From: Poindextera sp036272595
GTDB lineage: Bacteria > Pseudomonadota > Alphaproteobacteria > Caulobacterales > Caulobacteraceae
Assembly (NCBI GenBank): GCA_036272595.1
Contig: DATAYM010000058.1
Coordinates: 62,001-126,000 of the forward strand
DNA length: 64,000 bases
Direction: 5' to 3'
The notes beneath the pieces were generated by a model. That model was given only the letters and a program-made list of their open reading frames with translations, did no database searches and was not told the origin of the DNA. Shown here in pieces: positions 24,624 to 33,235 of this stretch. Numbering within the stretch: the first letter of the stretch is position 1; each line of letters begins with the position of its first letter. A program made the position numbers and the translations under genes.

Positions 24624-25739
24624 TCACCGAGGAAATGCGGGGCGCCGCCAATGGTGCTCGGGGGTTTCGCAGTCCACGCAGGCCACGTCCTCTACCGGCT
24701 CGCCCGTAATGGCCGCCGTAAACCAATCGAGGAACCGCACGCCGTTGGTCTGACGCGTGTAGAACCGGTCCAGCACATGGGGACGGCCGCGGTTGTCCAG
24801 CGCGTTAATGGCCGGCACGGCGTCATAGTATCCGCCGATGACGGCTTCGTCGTTTCCCCAGCTCGTATAGGTGCGAAAGTTGCCAACCTTGGCGCGAATA
24901 TAGGCGTGCCCGTCATCCAGGTTCGCCGCGACATCGGGGTCTTTGACGCCCATGAGCCGCAGGAAAAGCGCCTGCACGCTGTCGTGCCTTTCGTTATACT
25001 GATGAAAGGTGATCTCGGGATGGAGCATGGCCGCCCGGATATAGAGATCCTCCCAGGACAGCCCGTCCGTGCTGAGGTCTTCGAACCCTTTGACCTTCTT
25101 GAGGACGTTCGCCGTCCCCCAGGATTCCAGGAGCGGCGCAAGTCTGTCGCCCACGCGATAGGCGCCCGCCCCATCGGCGAAATGCGTGACGGCCGCGTCC
25201 GGATAGTGTTGGGCGACGATATGGGTGAAAACGGGCGAGGCCATCGCACCCGCGCTCCACCCCATCACGGCGATGGACTCGGCGTCCGGGTAGGTCTTGA
25301 ACATCCAGTCCAGGGCCGACACCGCGTTGTCGTAACCCTTGTGCAGGATGGTGATCTCGCCCGCAGGCCGGCCGTTGATCGCCGGCACGTCGTAGGTCGT
25401 GACCGAGTCGCCGAGGAAGGCGTCTCCGTTCGCGGTGGGAAGAAAGACCATGGTGTGGCCGGCGAGCGGGTTTTCCGGATTCTCCGTGTCAAAGACCCCG
25501 CCGAAGTCGCTCGGACCGTCCGCGAGGCCCGCGAACGGCCGGTAGTGCGGTTGCCCGTGCAGGGCGCAGTTCTCGCCGGTCCAGCATGCGCCGCCGCCGG
25601 AGAGGATGAGGGCGAGCCTGGCAGGGTCGCCTTCCTTCGCCCAGAACGAATAGGGCGTGCCCTGGGAGCATCCCGGCGCCCCGACCGGCACGACGTTTCG
25701 CCAGCCCTGCATCGAGGGCGGAACGAGCTGGGTTTGCAT
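24624..25739 (-). CDS. Pectinacetylesterase/Notum-family serine hydrolase
   Basis: A 371-residue esterase. Family marks: the oxyanion segment LILSGGGACWTGENC with its cysteine pair, the nucleophile serine in VMGWSAGAMASPVF, and a C-terminal region with YTSWGNDEAVIGGYYD and a CVDCETPEHHW ending. Histidines such as ITFHQYNERHDS and the Asp of FADGAGAYRVGDRL are candidates for the rest of the triad. No signal peptide is visible, which is unusual for a family often secreted. Starts at ATG 25739, divergent from the LysR gene with 156 bp between. Confidence 0.75.
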   Translation of the reverse strand: MQTQLVPPSMQGWRNVVPVGAPGCSQGTPYSFWAKEGDPARLALILSGGGACWTGENCALHGQPHYRPFAGLADGPSDFGGVFDTENPENPLAGHTMVFLPTANGDAFLGDSVTTYDVPAINGRPAGEITILHKGYDNAVSALDWMFKTYPDAESIAVMGWSAGAMASPVFTHIVAQHYPDAAVTHFADGAGAYRVGDRLAPLLESWGTANVLKKVKGFEDLSTDGLSWEDLYIRAAMLHPEITFHQYNERHDSVQALFLRLMGVKDPDVAANLDDGHAYIRAKVGNFRTYTSWGNDEAVIGGYYDAVPAINALDNRGRPHVLDRFYTRQTNGVRFLDWFTAAITGEPVEDVACVDCETPEHHWRRPAFPR

Positions 25740-25895
25740 GAATGTACGCCTCGACGTGTGAATGTGGATGGCTTTCGCCTTGAAGTTCGACCGCGAAGAT
25801 GTGGGACCCTGTCGGCGAGCGCCAGACGCACCCCACGCACAAGACAGTTGCGTCAGACGCTATGGCTGATGACGCGGATCCGGTAGGCTTGGTTC

Positions 25896-26819
25896 ATGGA
25901 CAGCATGGATATGAACCTGCTGGTCGCGCTGGACGCATTGCTCGCCGAGGGCAGCGTGACAGGGGCGGCCCGACGCCTCGGCCTGAGTTCTTCGGCCATG
26001 AGCCGCACCCTGGCGCGGCTGCGATCCGCGACCGGCGATCCGCTGCTGGTGCGCGCCGGGCGCGGGCTCGTGCCGACACCCCGCGCCGCCGAACTGCGCG
26101 ATCAGGTGCATCGGCTCACCCGCGACGTACGCACGGTCCTAAGTCCGGATTCCAGCCATCTGGACCTCGCCGCTCTTGAGCGAGTCTTCACCCTTCGCGC
26201 CGGCGAAGGGTTCATAGACCGGTTCTCCGCGCCGTTGGTGGCCGCGGTCATCGAAGTCGCGCCCCATGTGCGACTGCGCTTCGCGCCCAAGCCCGACAAG
26301 GACGCTCTTCCGCTCCGGGATGGACAGATCGACCTTGAGATCGGGGTGCTGGGAACCTCCGCCCCGGAGGTGCGGGCGCGCTTCCTGTTCCGCGACGTCT
26401 TCATCGGCGCGGCCCGGATCGGCCATCCCCTGCTGGAGGGCGCCATCACGCCCGAGCGCTATGCGGCTTGCCGTCATGTGGTGGCGTCACGCCGAGGCAA
26501 ATTCACCGGGCCGGTCGACGACGCCCTCGAAGCGCTTGGGCTCAGGCGAGAGGTCGTCGCCGTCGTGCCCGGGTTTCCGGATGCGATGCGTATCGCGCGG
26601 ACCACCGACCTAGTTGCGCTCGTGCCGGGTTCGGGTCTCGCCAGCCCGAGCGGCGCCGACTCCAACGGGCAGGGCCTTGTCGGCTTCGAGCTTCCCGTTC
26701 GCACGCCGCCGATCGCGGTATCCGCGATGTGGCATCCCCGAATGGACGCCGACCCGGCGCATAGATGGCTGCGCGACACCGTCGTGGCCGTCTGCCATGC
26801 GGCGGCGCCGCGACGGTGA
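25896..26819 (+). CDS. LysR-family transcriptional regulator
   Basis: A 307-residue LTTR. The winged helix-turn-helix runs LLVALDALLAEGSVTGAARR, LGLSSSAMSRTLARLRSATGDPLLVRAGRGLVPTPRAAEL, followed by a periplasmic-binding-like effector domain (FTLRAGEGFIDRFSAPLVAAV to the C-terminus). Start ATG 25896; ATG 25908 (MNLLVAL) is an alternative. Divergent from the esterase-amidohydrolase unit, so it probably controls it in response to a small molecule; the LTTR T-N11-A boxes are not obvious to the eye in the 156-bp gap. Confidence 0.9.
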   Translation: MDSMDMNLLVALDALLAEGSVTGAARRLGLSSSAMSRTLARLRSATGDPLLVRAGRGLVPTPRAAELRDQVHRLTRDVRTVLSPDSSHLDLAALERVFTLRAGEGFIDRFSAPLVAAVIEVAPHVRLRFAPKPDKDALPLRDGQIDLEIGVLGTSAPEVRARFLFRDVFIGAARIGHPLLEGAITPERYAACRHVVASRRGKFTGPVDDALEALGLRREVVAVVPGFPDAMRIARTTDLVALVPGSGLASPSGADSNGQGLVGFELPVRTPPIAVSAMWHPRMDADPAHRWLRDTVVAVCHAAAPRR

Positions 26820-26939
26820 AACCGTCCGCAGGACGGCGCAAGCGGATAGGGCTTGCGTCGCCTGGCTAACCGTCGTTCAGTTTTGCGATCAAGCGTCCGC
26901 CAGAGACGTCCAACGGAAACATCAGTCCAGGACCTCCGC

Positions 26940-28385
26940 GTGACCTCAACGACCAGTGCATCGCCTGCCCATACCCGGCTTTCGCTGCCGGCCCTGATCG
27001 CCTTTTCGCTGCCCGGCCTGCCGACCGGGGCGCTGGCGATCGGCCTCGGCGTCTTCCTGCCGCGCTACTACGCCGGCCATTTCGGGCTGGCCCTGGCGGC
27101 CGTCGGTGGCGTTTTCGGGCTGATCCGCATCCTCGACACCTTCGTCGACCCCGTCCTCGGCCTGGTCATGGATCGCACCCGCACCCCCATCGGCCGCTAC
27201 CGGCCCTGGCTGATCGCCGGCGTGCCGATCCTGATGCTGGCGGTCTTCATGCTGTTCGAGCCGCTCACCAAGGTCACCCTCGCCTATCTGTTCGGCTGGC
27301 TGCTGGTCTACTATGTCGGCACCTCGGTGCTGACCCTGTCGCACTCGGCCTGGGCGTCGGTGATCGCCGCCAAGTACCATGAGCGATCGCGCGTCTTCGG
27401 CGTGATGCAGGTGGTCGGCATCGTCGGCGCGACCGTGGTGCTGATCCTGCCGTCGGTGCTCGAAGGCCGCCACGGCGTGGCGCCGGGCGGCGCGGTGCCG
27501 CTGATGGGCTGGTTCGTCTTCTTCGCCGCGCCGTTCGGGGTCTTACTGGCGCTGCTGCGCACGCCCGAGCGCATCACCCAGGAGGCGCCGTCCGAGCGCC
27601 TGCAGGTGCGCGACTATCTGCAGATGGTGCTGCGGCCGGACATGCGCCGGATCATCGTCGCCGACTTCTGCCTGGCGCTCGGACCGGGATGGATGGGCGC
27701 GATCTACCTGTTCTATTTCCACGACGCGCGCGGCTTCACCATCGCCCAGGCCAGCATCCAGCTCCTGATCTATGTCGCCGCCGGCGCGGTCGGGGCCGGC
27801 GTGCTCAGCCGCGCGGCCATGCGCTTCGGCAAGCACCGCACCCTGATGGCGACCGCGGCCGGCTATTCGCTCGGCCTGATCCTGCTCACCTTCATGCCCA
27901 AGGGGCACATGCTGCCGGTCGGCATCTTCATGTTCATGATGGGCTTCCTGGCCACCAGTTTCGCCCTGCTCGACCGCGCCATGGTCGCCGACGTCGCCGA
28001 CGCCGTGCGGCTGGAGCAGGGCAAGAACCGCGCCGGCCTGCTCTATTCGATGATCACCATGACCCAGAAGGTCGCCGGCGCCCTTTCCATCACCTTCTCG
28101 TTCGCCGTGCTCGGAACGATCGGCTACCAGGCCAAGGAAGGCGCCCGCAACACCCCTGCGGCGATCCACGGGCTTGAGCTGGTCTATCTGATCGGGCCGG
28201 TGGTGTTCGTCATGCTCGGGGCCGCCTGCTTCATCGGCTACAAGCTCGACGACAAGCGCCACGCCGAAATCCGCGCCGCCCTCGACGCCCGCGACGGCCT
28301 GACCGCCACGCCCGCCGTCCTGGACACCTTGTCCGGCTCGCAGACCGAACCGGGCGGCATCGGCGACCCCGCCCCGGCCGAGTGA
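26940..28385 (+). CDS. GPH-family MFS cation:sugar symporter (first paralogue)
   Basis: A 481-residue, 12-helix secondary transporter of the glycoside-pentoside-hexuronide:cation group (MelB-like). The signature DRTRTPIGRYRPWLIAG after helix 2 is the GPH motif. Other conserved points: AWASVIAAKYHERSRVFG, ADFCLALGPGWMGAIYLFYFHD, and YKLDDKRHAEIRAAL at the C-terminus. GTG 26940 is the chosen start, with AGGA upstream; the open frame before it is not conserved. The closely similar gene at 28486 makes this a tandem pair. Substrate unknown. Confidence 0.88.
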   Translation: MTSTTSASPAHTRLSLPALIAFSLPGLPTGALAIGLGVFLPRYYAGHFGLALAAVGGVFGLIRILDTFVDPVLGLVMDRTRTPIGRYRPWLIAGVPILMLAVFMLFEPLTKVTLAYLFGWLLVYYVGTSVLTLSHSAWASVIAAKYHERSRVFGVMQVVGIVGATVVLILPSVLEGRHGVAPGGAVPLMGWFVFFAAPFGVLLALLRTPERITQEAPSERLQVRDYLQMVLRPDMRRIIVADFCLALGPGWMGAIYLFYFHDARGFTIAQASIQLLIYVAAGAVGAGVLSRAAMRFGKHRTLMATAAGYSLGLILLTFMPKGHMLPVGIFMFMMGFLATSFALLDRAMVADVADAVRLEQGKNRAGLLYSMITMTQKVAGALSITFSFAVLGTIGYQAKEGARNTPAAIHGLELVYLIGPVVFVMLGAACFIGYKLDDKRHAEIRAALDARDGLTATPAVLDTLSGSQTEPGGIGDPAPAE

Positions 28386-28485
28386 GGAACGTGAATTGAT
28401 ACGTGCGCCCTGGCCAGGGGCGTGATTTAATTCGGCAAATTAGGAACGCCAAAGGCGTCCAATAGCGATTTTGGGAGGATCGACC

Positions 28486-29907
28486 TTGAGTACACACCCT
28501 GACTCCGCGCCGTCCGCGACGGCCAGGACATCCCTGCCGACGGTGTTCGCCTTCGGCTCGATGGGGGTTCCGCTGGCCGCCCTCGCGGTTGTCGCCGGCG
28601 TCTACCTGCCGCGCTACTACGTCAGCCTGGGCCTCAGCTTCCTGGCGGTCGCCGGGGCCATCAGCCTGGTGCGGTTCATCGACATCGCCTTCGATCCGCT
28701 GGTCAGTCTTTTGATGGACCGCACCACGACGCCGATCGGCCGCTACCGGCCATGGCTGGTCGTCGGCGCGCCCATCGTCATGTTCGCCACCTGGAAGCTG
28801 CTCTCGCCATCCGCCGCCTCTTTCACGACCGGCTATCTGATCCTCTGGTCGCTGGTCTACGCCGCCGGATCCTCGATGGTGCTGCTCGGGCTGGCGGCTT
28901 GGACGGCGAAGCTGGCGCTGAGCTACAACGACCGCTCGCGGGTCTATGGCTGGACCACCGGCATGGCCGTGATCGGCTCGGTGGCGATCCTGCTGCTGCC
29001 GGTCTTCACCCACGGCAAGATCGTGCTCGGCCAAGCCAAGAGCATGCCGACGATCGGACTGATCCTGATCGTCGCCATCCCCATCGCCCTCGTCATCTGC
29101 GCCCTGTTCACGCCGGACAAGATCGCCGCCGCCGCGCCGCGGCCCAGGTTCTCGGTGTCCGACATGATCAACGCCATTTCGCGCCCGGCGATGATCCGCA
29201 TCATCTTCGCCGACCTTCTGCTGACGCTCGGACCGGGCACCACGGCGCCGCTCTATGTTTATTTCTTCCATGACGCCAAAGGCTTCAGCGTCGCCAATGT
29301 CGGCTTCCTGCTGATCTTCTATATCGGAGCCGGACTGTTCGGCGCGCCGCTGTGGGGCCGCCTTGCCCAACGGTTCAGCAAGCACCGCACGGTTCAGATC
29401 GCCTGCGTCTGCTACGCCATCTGCCAGACGACGCTGATGATGATCCCCAAGGGCCTGCTGCTGCCGACGGCGCTGGGCATGTTCACGGTGGGCTTCTGCG
29501 CCAGCGCCTTCCTGGTGCTGGTCCGGTCCATGGTCGCCGACATCACCGACGAGGTGCGGCTGGAGCGCGGCCAGGACCTGACCAGCCTGATCTTCTCCAT
29601 GGTCACCACCACCACCAAGATCGGCGCGACCATCACCGTGCTGATCGTTTTCCCGATCCTGGCGGCGGTCGGCTACAACGGCAAGGAAGGGGTGGTGAAC
29701 ACCCCGCACGCCATCTTCGGGCTGGAGATGTGCTACCTGTTCGCGCCGATCATCCTGGTCTGGTTCGGCGGGGCCATGTTCTTCGGCTACAAGCTGGACT
29801 CCGCCCGCCACGCCGAGATCCGGGCGGCGCTGGAGTCCCATGACGAAGCCGCGGCGCTGGAGAGCCTGACCGGCCCGACCGCCCTTACCGAGGCGCCGGC
29901 GGAATAG
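28486..29907 (+). CDS. GPH-family MFS cation:sugar symporter (second paralogue)
   Basis: A 473-residue paralogue of the preceding transporter: DRTTTPIGRYRPWLVVG, AWTAKLALSYNDRSRVYG, ADLLLTLGPGTTAPLYVYFFHD and YKLDSARHAEIRAAL align along the full length. TTG 28486 is the start: GGGAGGA lies 6-12 bp upstream and the homologous N-terminus begins there. The 100-bp gap from the first gene contains GGAACGCCAAAGGCGTCC, an imperfect small hairpin. The two probably arose by tandem duplication and have drifted in substrate or expression. Confidence 0.88.
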   Translation: MSTHPDSAPSATARTSLPTVFAFGSMGVPLAALAVVAGVYLPRYYVSLGLSFLAVAGAISLVRFIDIAFDPLVSLLMDRTTTPIGRYRPWLVVGAPIVMFATWKLLSPSAASFTTGYLILWSLVYAAGSSMVLLGLAAWTAKLALSYNDRSRVYGWTTGMAVIGSVAILLLPVFTHGKIVLGQAKSMPTIGLILIVAIPIALVICALFTPDKIAAAAPRPRFSVSDMINAISRPAMIRIIFADLLLTLGPGTTAPLYVYFFHDAKGFSVANVGFLLIFYIGAGLFGAPLWGRLAQRFSKHRTVQIACVCYAICQTTLMMIPKGLLLPTALGMFTVGFCASAFLVLVRSMVADITDEVRLERGQDLTSLIFSMVTTTTKIGATITVLIVFPILAAVGYNGKEGVVNTPHAIFGLEMCYLFAPIILVWFGGAMFFGYKLDSARHAEIRAALESHDEAAALESLTGPTALTEAPAE

Positions 29908-29922
29908 GCCGGCGCGCCAGCC

Positions 29923-30585
29923 TCAGCCGCCGACCGGTCCCAGCGGCGCGGCGAGGTAGAGGCCGAACTCCTCGGGGAAGTCGACCGAGACGCGGGCGTG
30001 GACGCGGCCCTGGCGGTCGAGGAATTCGGCGTGGTCGTCCAGCGGCACGACGGCGCCGTGCCAGACGCCCGGATGCAGGTAGAGCCCCCGGCCGCCGTCG
30101 CAGCGGAAGGTGACGAACCGGTCCGGCGTCACGTCGTCCCCGGGCAGGGCCAGCGGCACGACGAAGCTCTGGCCGTTCAGCGGATAGAACAGCTGGCCGC
30201 CGTCCGGGTGATAGTTGGCGCGCCAGATCAGCGCCCGCTCGCGCCGGCCGCCGCCGCCCGCGGCGGCCGCCTCTTCCGGCAGGCGGCTCCAGCCGAACAG
30301 GTAGCTGTCGCCGACCGCGTTGTTGCGCCCATAGAGCGTCTCGCCGCGCCACCAGAACTCGAACAGGCCCTCGGCGACGCCGCCCTGGTCGCCGGAATTG
30401 GCGTCGACCGGCCGCCAGCCCTGGGCCGGCCAGCGGACGATCTCGATGGGAAAGCCGTGCGGCTCGTCGACCATGTGGCCGTAGCCCCGCAACGCCTCTT
30501 CGCTGGCCTGGACCAGCGGCGTCTCGAACACTTGGCTGACGCCGGTGGTCGGCACGTAGGCGATCTCGCCGGGGTCGAAGTCCAT
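29923..30585 (-). CDS. Ureidoglycolate lyase-like cupin protein
   Basis: A 220-residue protein resembling AllA/ureidoglycolate lyase: the core DRFVTFRCDGGRGLYLHPGVWHGAVVPL is typical of that cupin fold, with the earlier NYHPDGGQLFYPLNGQSFVVPLALPGDD. AllA-type enzymes convert ureidoglycolate to glyoxylate and urea in purine catabolism. Here no allantoin genes adjoin, and the preceding EALRGYGHMVDEPHGFPIEIVRW segment is unusual, so a different carboxylate or a divergent substrate is possible. Starts at ATG 30585, 9 bp after the mrp stop on the same strand, and probably shares its transcript. Confidence 0.75.
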   Translation of the reverse strand: MDFDPGEIAYVPTTGVSQVFETPLVQASEEALRGYGHMVDEPHGFPIEIVRWPAQGWRPVDANSGDQGGVAEGLFEFWWRGETLYGRNNAVGDSYLFGWSRLPEEAAAAGGGGRRERALIWRANYHPDGGQLFYPLNGQSFVVPLALPGDDVTPDRFVTFRCDGGRGLYLHPGVWHGAVVPLDDHAEFLDRQGRVHARVSVDFPEEFGLYLAAPLGPVGG

Positions 30586-30594
30586 CGTGCCGCC

Positions 30595-31794
30595 CTAGTC
30601 CTCGAAGACGATCTTCGGCGGCGGCTTCAGGCTGGAGCGGTCCAGGGCGTCCAGCACGCTCTCGGCCATGGCCAGGAAGGCCTTGGACGCGGCGCTGTCG
30701 CCGCCGTCGGCGACCAGGGGCCGGCCGTCGTCGCAGGCCTGGCGCAGGGCGATCTCGATGGGGATCTCGCCGAGGAAGGGCGCGCCCAGGGCCTCGGCCG
30801 TGGCCCTGGCCCCGCCGCGGCCGAAGATCGGGATCGGCGCGCCGGTCGCCGGATCGGGGAAATAGGCCATGTTCTCGACCACGCCCAGGATCGGCACATG
30901 GGTCTTCTCGAACATGGCCGCGCCCCGGCGCACATCGATCAGCGCCACCTCCTGCGGGGTCGAGACCACCACCGCGCCGGACAGCGACACCCGCTGGGCC
31001 AGGGTCAGCTGCACGTCGCCGGTGCCAGGCGGCATGTCGATGAGGAGGACGTCCAGCGGCGCGTCCTCGCTGGCCCAGGCGACGTCGTTGAGCATCTGGT
31101 TCAGCGCCGAGGAGGCGATCGGCCCGCGCCAGATCATCGGCGCGCCCTCGTCGACCAGGAAGCCGATCGACATGATCTTCAGGCCCCAGGCCTGCAGCGG
31201 AACCAGCTTGCGCTCGGCGTTCAGCTCCGGGTCGCCGTCCAGGCCGCTCATGCGCGGGATGGAGGGGCCGTAGACGTCGGCGTCGAGCAGGCCGACGCGG
31301 CGGCCGAGCATGGCCATGGCCGCGGCCAGGTTCAGCGCCACGGTGGACTTGCCGACCCCGCCCTTGGCGCTGGAGACGGCGACCACGTGGCGGACATTGG
31401 CCGGCTTCAGCGCCGCCGTCGGCCGCGCCGGCGACATCTGCGCCTGGGCCTCGGGCGACAGCCGCGCGCCGCGCCGCACCCGCACAACGTTCGGGTCGGG
31501 CGGCCGCTCATTTTCGGCATGTCGGGGGGGCGGTCCGGCGGAAGCGGTCAGCACCACCTGGATCTTTTCGGCGCCGCTGACCTCGCGCAACACCGCCTCG
31601 GCGGCGTCGCGGACGGGGGCGTAGAGGCCCGCATCGGCGGCCGCCACCTCGATCATGAAGCCGGCGCGATCGGGGCCCAGCACCAGCGCCTGCACCAGCC
31701 CCGCCGCCGCCAGGCCGCGCCCTGACCTGGGGTCGCGCACCTGGTCGAGCGCCGCCAGCACCGTGGCGCGATCGGGGTTGGAAGGGTCAGCCAT
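30595..31794 (-). CDS. mrp: Mrp/ApbC (NBP35) iron-sulfur carrier ATPase
   Basis: A 399-residue P-loop protein that assembles and delivers Fe-S clusters. The N-terminal MIP18-like domain (about 1-90) is followed by a variable linker and the ATPase: deviant Walker A SSAKGGVGKST, LLDADVYGPSIPRM, LIDMPPGTGDVQLTLAQ and VVSTPQEVALIDVRRG. The CxxC pair that many Mrp proteins carry after VENMAYF is replaced by PDPA (YFPDPATGAPIPIFG), as in several alphaproteobacterial homologues as far as I recall. ATG 31794 is divergent from hflK, 127 bp away. Confidence 0.93.
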   Translation of the reverse strand: MADPSNPDRATVLAALDQVRDPRSGRGLAAAGLVQALVLGPDRAGFMIEVAAADAGLYAPVRDAAEAVLREVSGAEKIQVVLTASAGPPPRHAENERPPDPNVVRVRRGARLSPEAQAQMSPARPTAALKPANVRHVVAVSSAKGGVGKSTVALNLAAAMAMLGRRVGLLDADVYGPSIPRMSGLDGDPELNAERKLVPLQAWGLKIMSIGFLVDEGAPMIWRGPIASSALNQMLNDVAWASEDAPLDVLLIDMPPGTGDVQLTLAQRVSLSGAVVVSTPQEVALIDVRRGAAMFEKTHVPILGVVENMAYFPDPATGAPIPIFGRGGARATAEALGAPFLGEIPIEIALRQACDDGRPLVADGGDSAASKAFLAMAESVLDALDRSSLKPPPKIVFED

Positions 31795-31921
31795 CAGGCG
31801 TCACGTCTTGCACAGTCACCGGGAGGGCTTCATATCCGGGTCCGCGCGTCGGTTTACAAGCCTTGGCGGGCGGCGAGCCAGGCGCGCCTGGGCGAGACGA
31901 CGAAAGAGACCACGCCAACCC

Positions 31922-33235
31922 ATGCCCTGGAGCGACAATTCCGATACCGGCGCCAAGCCTGGCCAGAAGCCCGGCCCCAAACCGGGTCCCAAGCCCGGCC
32001 CCTGGGGCGCCGCGCCGCCGTCGGCCGGCGGCGTCGGCGAAGAGCGGGACGATCAGGGACGCTCGCGCGGCGACACTCCCCGTGGAGAAGGGCCTCGTGG
32101 AGAAGGCCCGCGCGGCGAGGGCCCGCGCCGGCCCGGGCCGCCGCCCTCCCCGCCCGACGACCTGATCGCGCTGTGGCGGCGGGTGCGGCGGCGCCTGGAG
32201 ACCGAGTTCGGCGTCATGGGCCCCGGCCTCTGGCGGCGGCTGGTCCCGGCCCTGGCGGCGGCGATCGTCGGCCTGTGGCTGCTGTCCGGCTTCTATGGCG
32301 TGCACGCCGACCAGGAAGGGGTGGTCACCACCTTCGGCGCCTATAGCCGCACGGCCGGGCCGGGCTGGCACTACCATCTTCCCGTTCCGATCGAGCGGGT
32401 GCAGCAGGTTCCGGTCACCACGGTCAACCAGACCAACATCGGCTCCAGGTCCGGCGAGCTGCCGAAGGAGAGCCTGATGCTGACCGGCGACGAGAACATC
32501 GTCGACGTGGCCTTCAGCGTGCAATGGCGCATCGACGATCCGCGCCGCTACCTGTTCGACATCAAGGACCAGGACGACACCATCAAGGCGGTGGCCGAGA
32601 GCGCCATGCGCGAGGTGGTCGGCCGCTCGACCCTCACCGACGTCATCGCCACGGGCAAGGCCAAGGTCGAGGCGCAGTCGGCGGCGCTGATGCAGAAGAT
32701 TCTCGACGGCTACGGCGCCGGCGTCACCGTGGTTTCGGTGCAGATCGCCTCGGCCAACCCGCCGGCCGAGGTGGTGCCCGACTTCCAGGCGGTGCAGAGC
32801 GCCGCCCAGGACGCCCAGTCGGCCATCAACCAGGCCACCGCCTATTCCAACAAGGTGGTCAATGAGGCCAAGGGCACCGCCGCCCAGAAGGAACTGGCCG
32901 CCCAGGGCTATCGCCAGCAGGTGATCGCCGAGGCGCAAGGCGAGGCCGACGCCTTCAGCGCCGTCGACGCCCAGTACCGCCGCGCCCCGGCGGTGACCCG
33001 CCAGCGGCTCTATCTGGAGACCCTGGAGCGGGTGCTGGGCAAGTCGGCCAAGGTGATCGTCGACGCCAAGGGCGCGACCGCGCCGATCATCCTGCCGCCG
33101 GACGTCTTCCGGCCCCGCGGCGCCGATGCGTCCCAGCCGCCGCCGCAGCCGACGCCGGACGTCACCGTGCAGCCGGCGCCGCCGGCGCAATCGGCTCAGC
33201 CCGCCCAACCGGCTCAAGCCGGAGCCGGCCAATGA
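31922..33235 (+). CDS. hflK: HflK, SPFH-domain regulator of FtsH
   Basis: The HflKC complex surrounds FtsH and modulates membrane-protein quality control. 437 residues: a disordered Gly/Pro N-terminus of about 90 residues, a transmembrane helix (LAAAIVGLWLLSGFYGVHAD), the SPFH/band-7 domain (VTTFGAYSRTAGPGWHYHLP ... VDVAFSVQWRIDDPRRYLFDI), a long Ala/Gln coiled coil and a Pro/Gln tail. The N-terminus contains four 12-bp tandem repeats KPGQ/KPGP (31955-32002) and three 15-bp tandem repeats RGEGP (32081-32125). ATG 31922 starts MPWSDNSDTG, the usual HflK start. Overlaps hflC by 4 bp. Confidence 0.95.
   Translation: MPWSDNSDTGAKPGQKPGPKPGPKPGPWGAAPPSAGGVGEERDDQGRSRGDTPRGEGPRGEGPRGEGPRRPGPPPSPPDDLIALWRRVRRRLETEFGVMGPGLWRRLVPALAAAIVGLWLLSGFYGVHADQEGVVTTFGAYSRTAGPGWHYHLPVPIERVQQVPVTTVNQTNIGSRSGELPKESLMLTGDENIVDVAFSVQWRIDDPRRYLFDIKDQDDTIKAVAESAMREVVGRSTLTDVIATGKAKVEAQSAALMQKILDGYGAGVTVVSVQIASANPPAEVVPDFQAVQSAAQDAQSAINQATAYSNKVVNEAKGTAAQKELAAQGYRQQVIAEAQGEADAFSAVDAQYRRAPAVTRQRLYLETLERVLGKSAKVIVDAKGATAPIILPPDVFRPRGADASQPPPQPTPDVTVQPAPPAQSAQPAQPAQAGAGQ

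Noticed and set aside
25740..25895. LysR T-N11-A operator search
   Set aside because: No clearly symmetric T-N11-A box seen by eye in the divergent gap.
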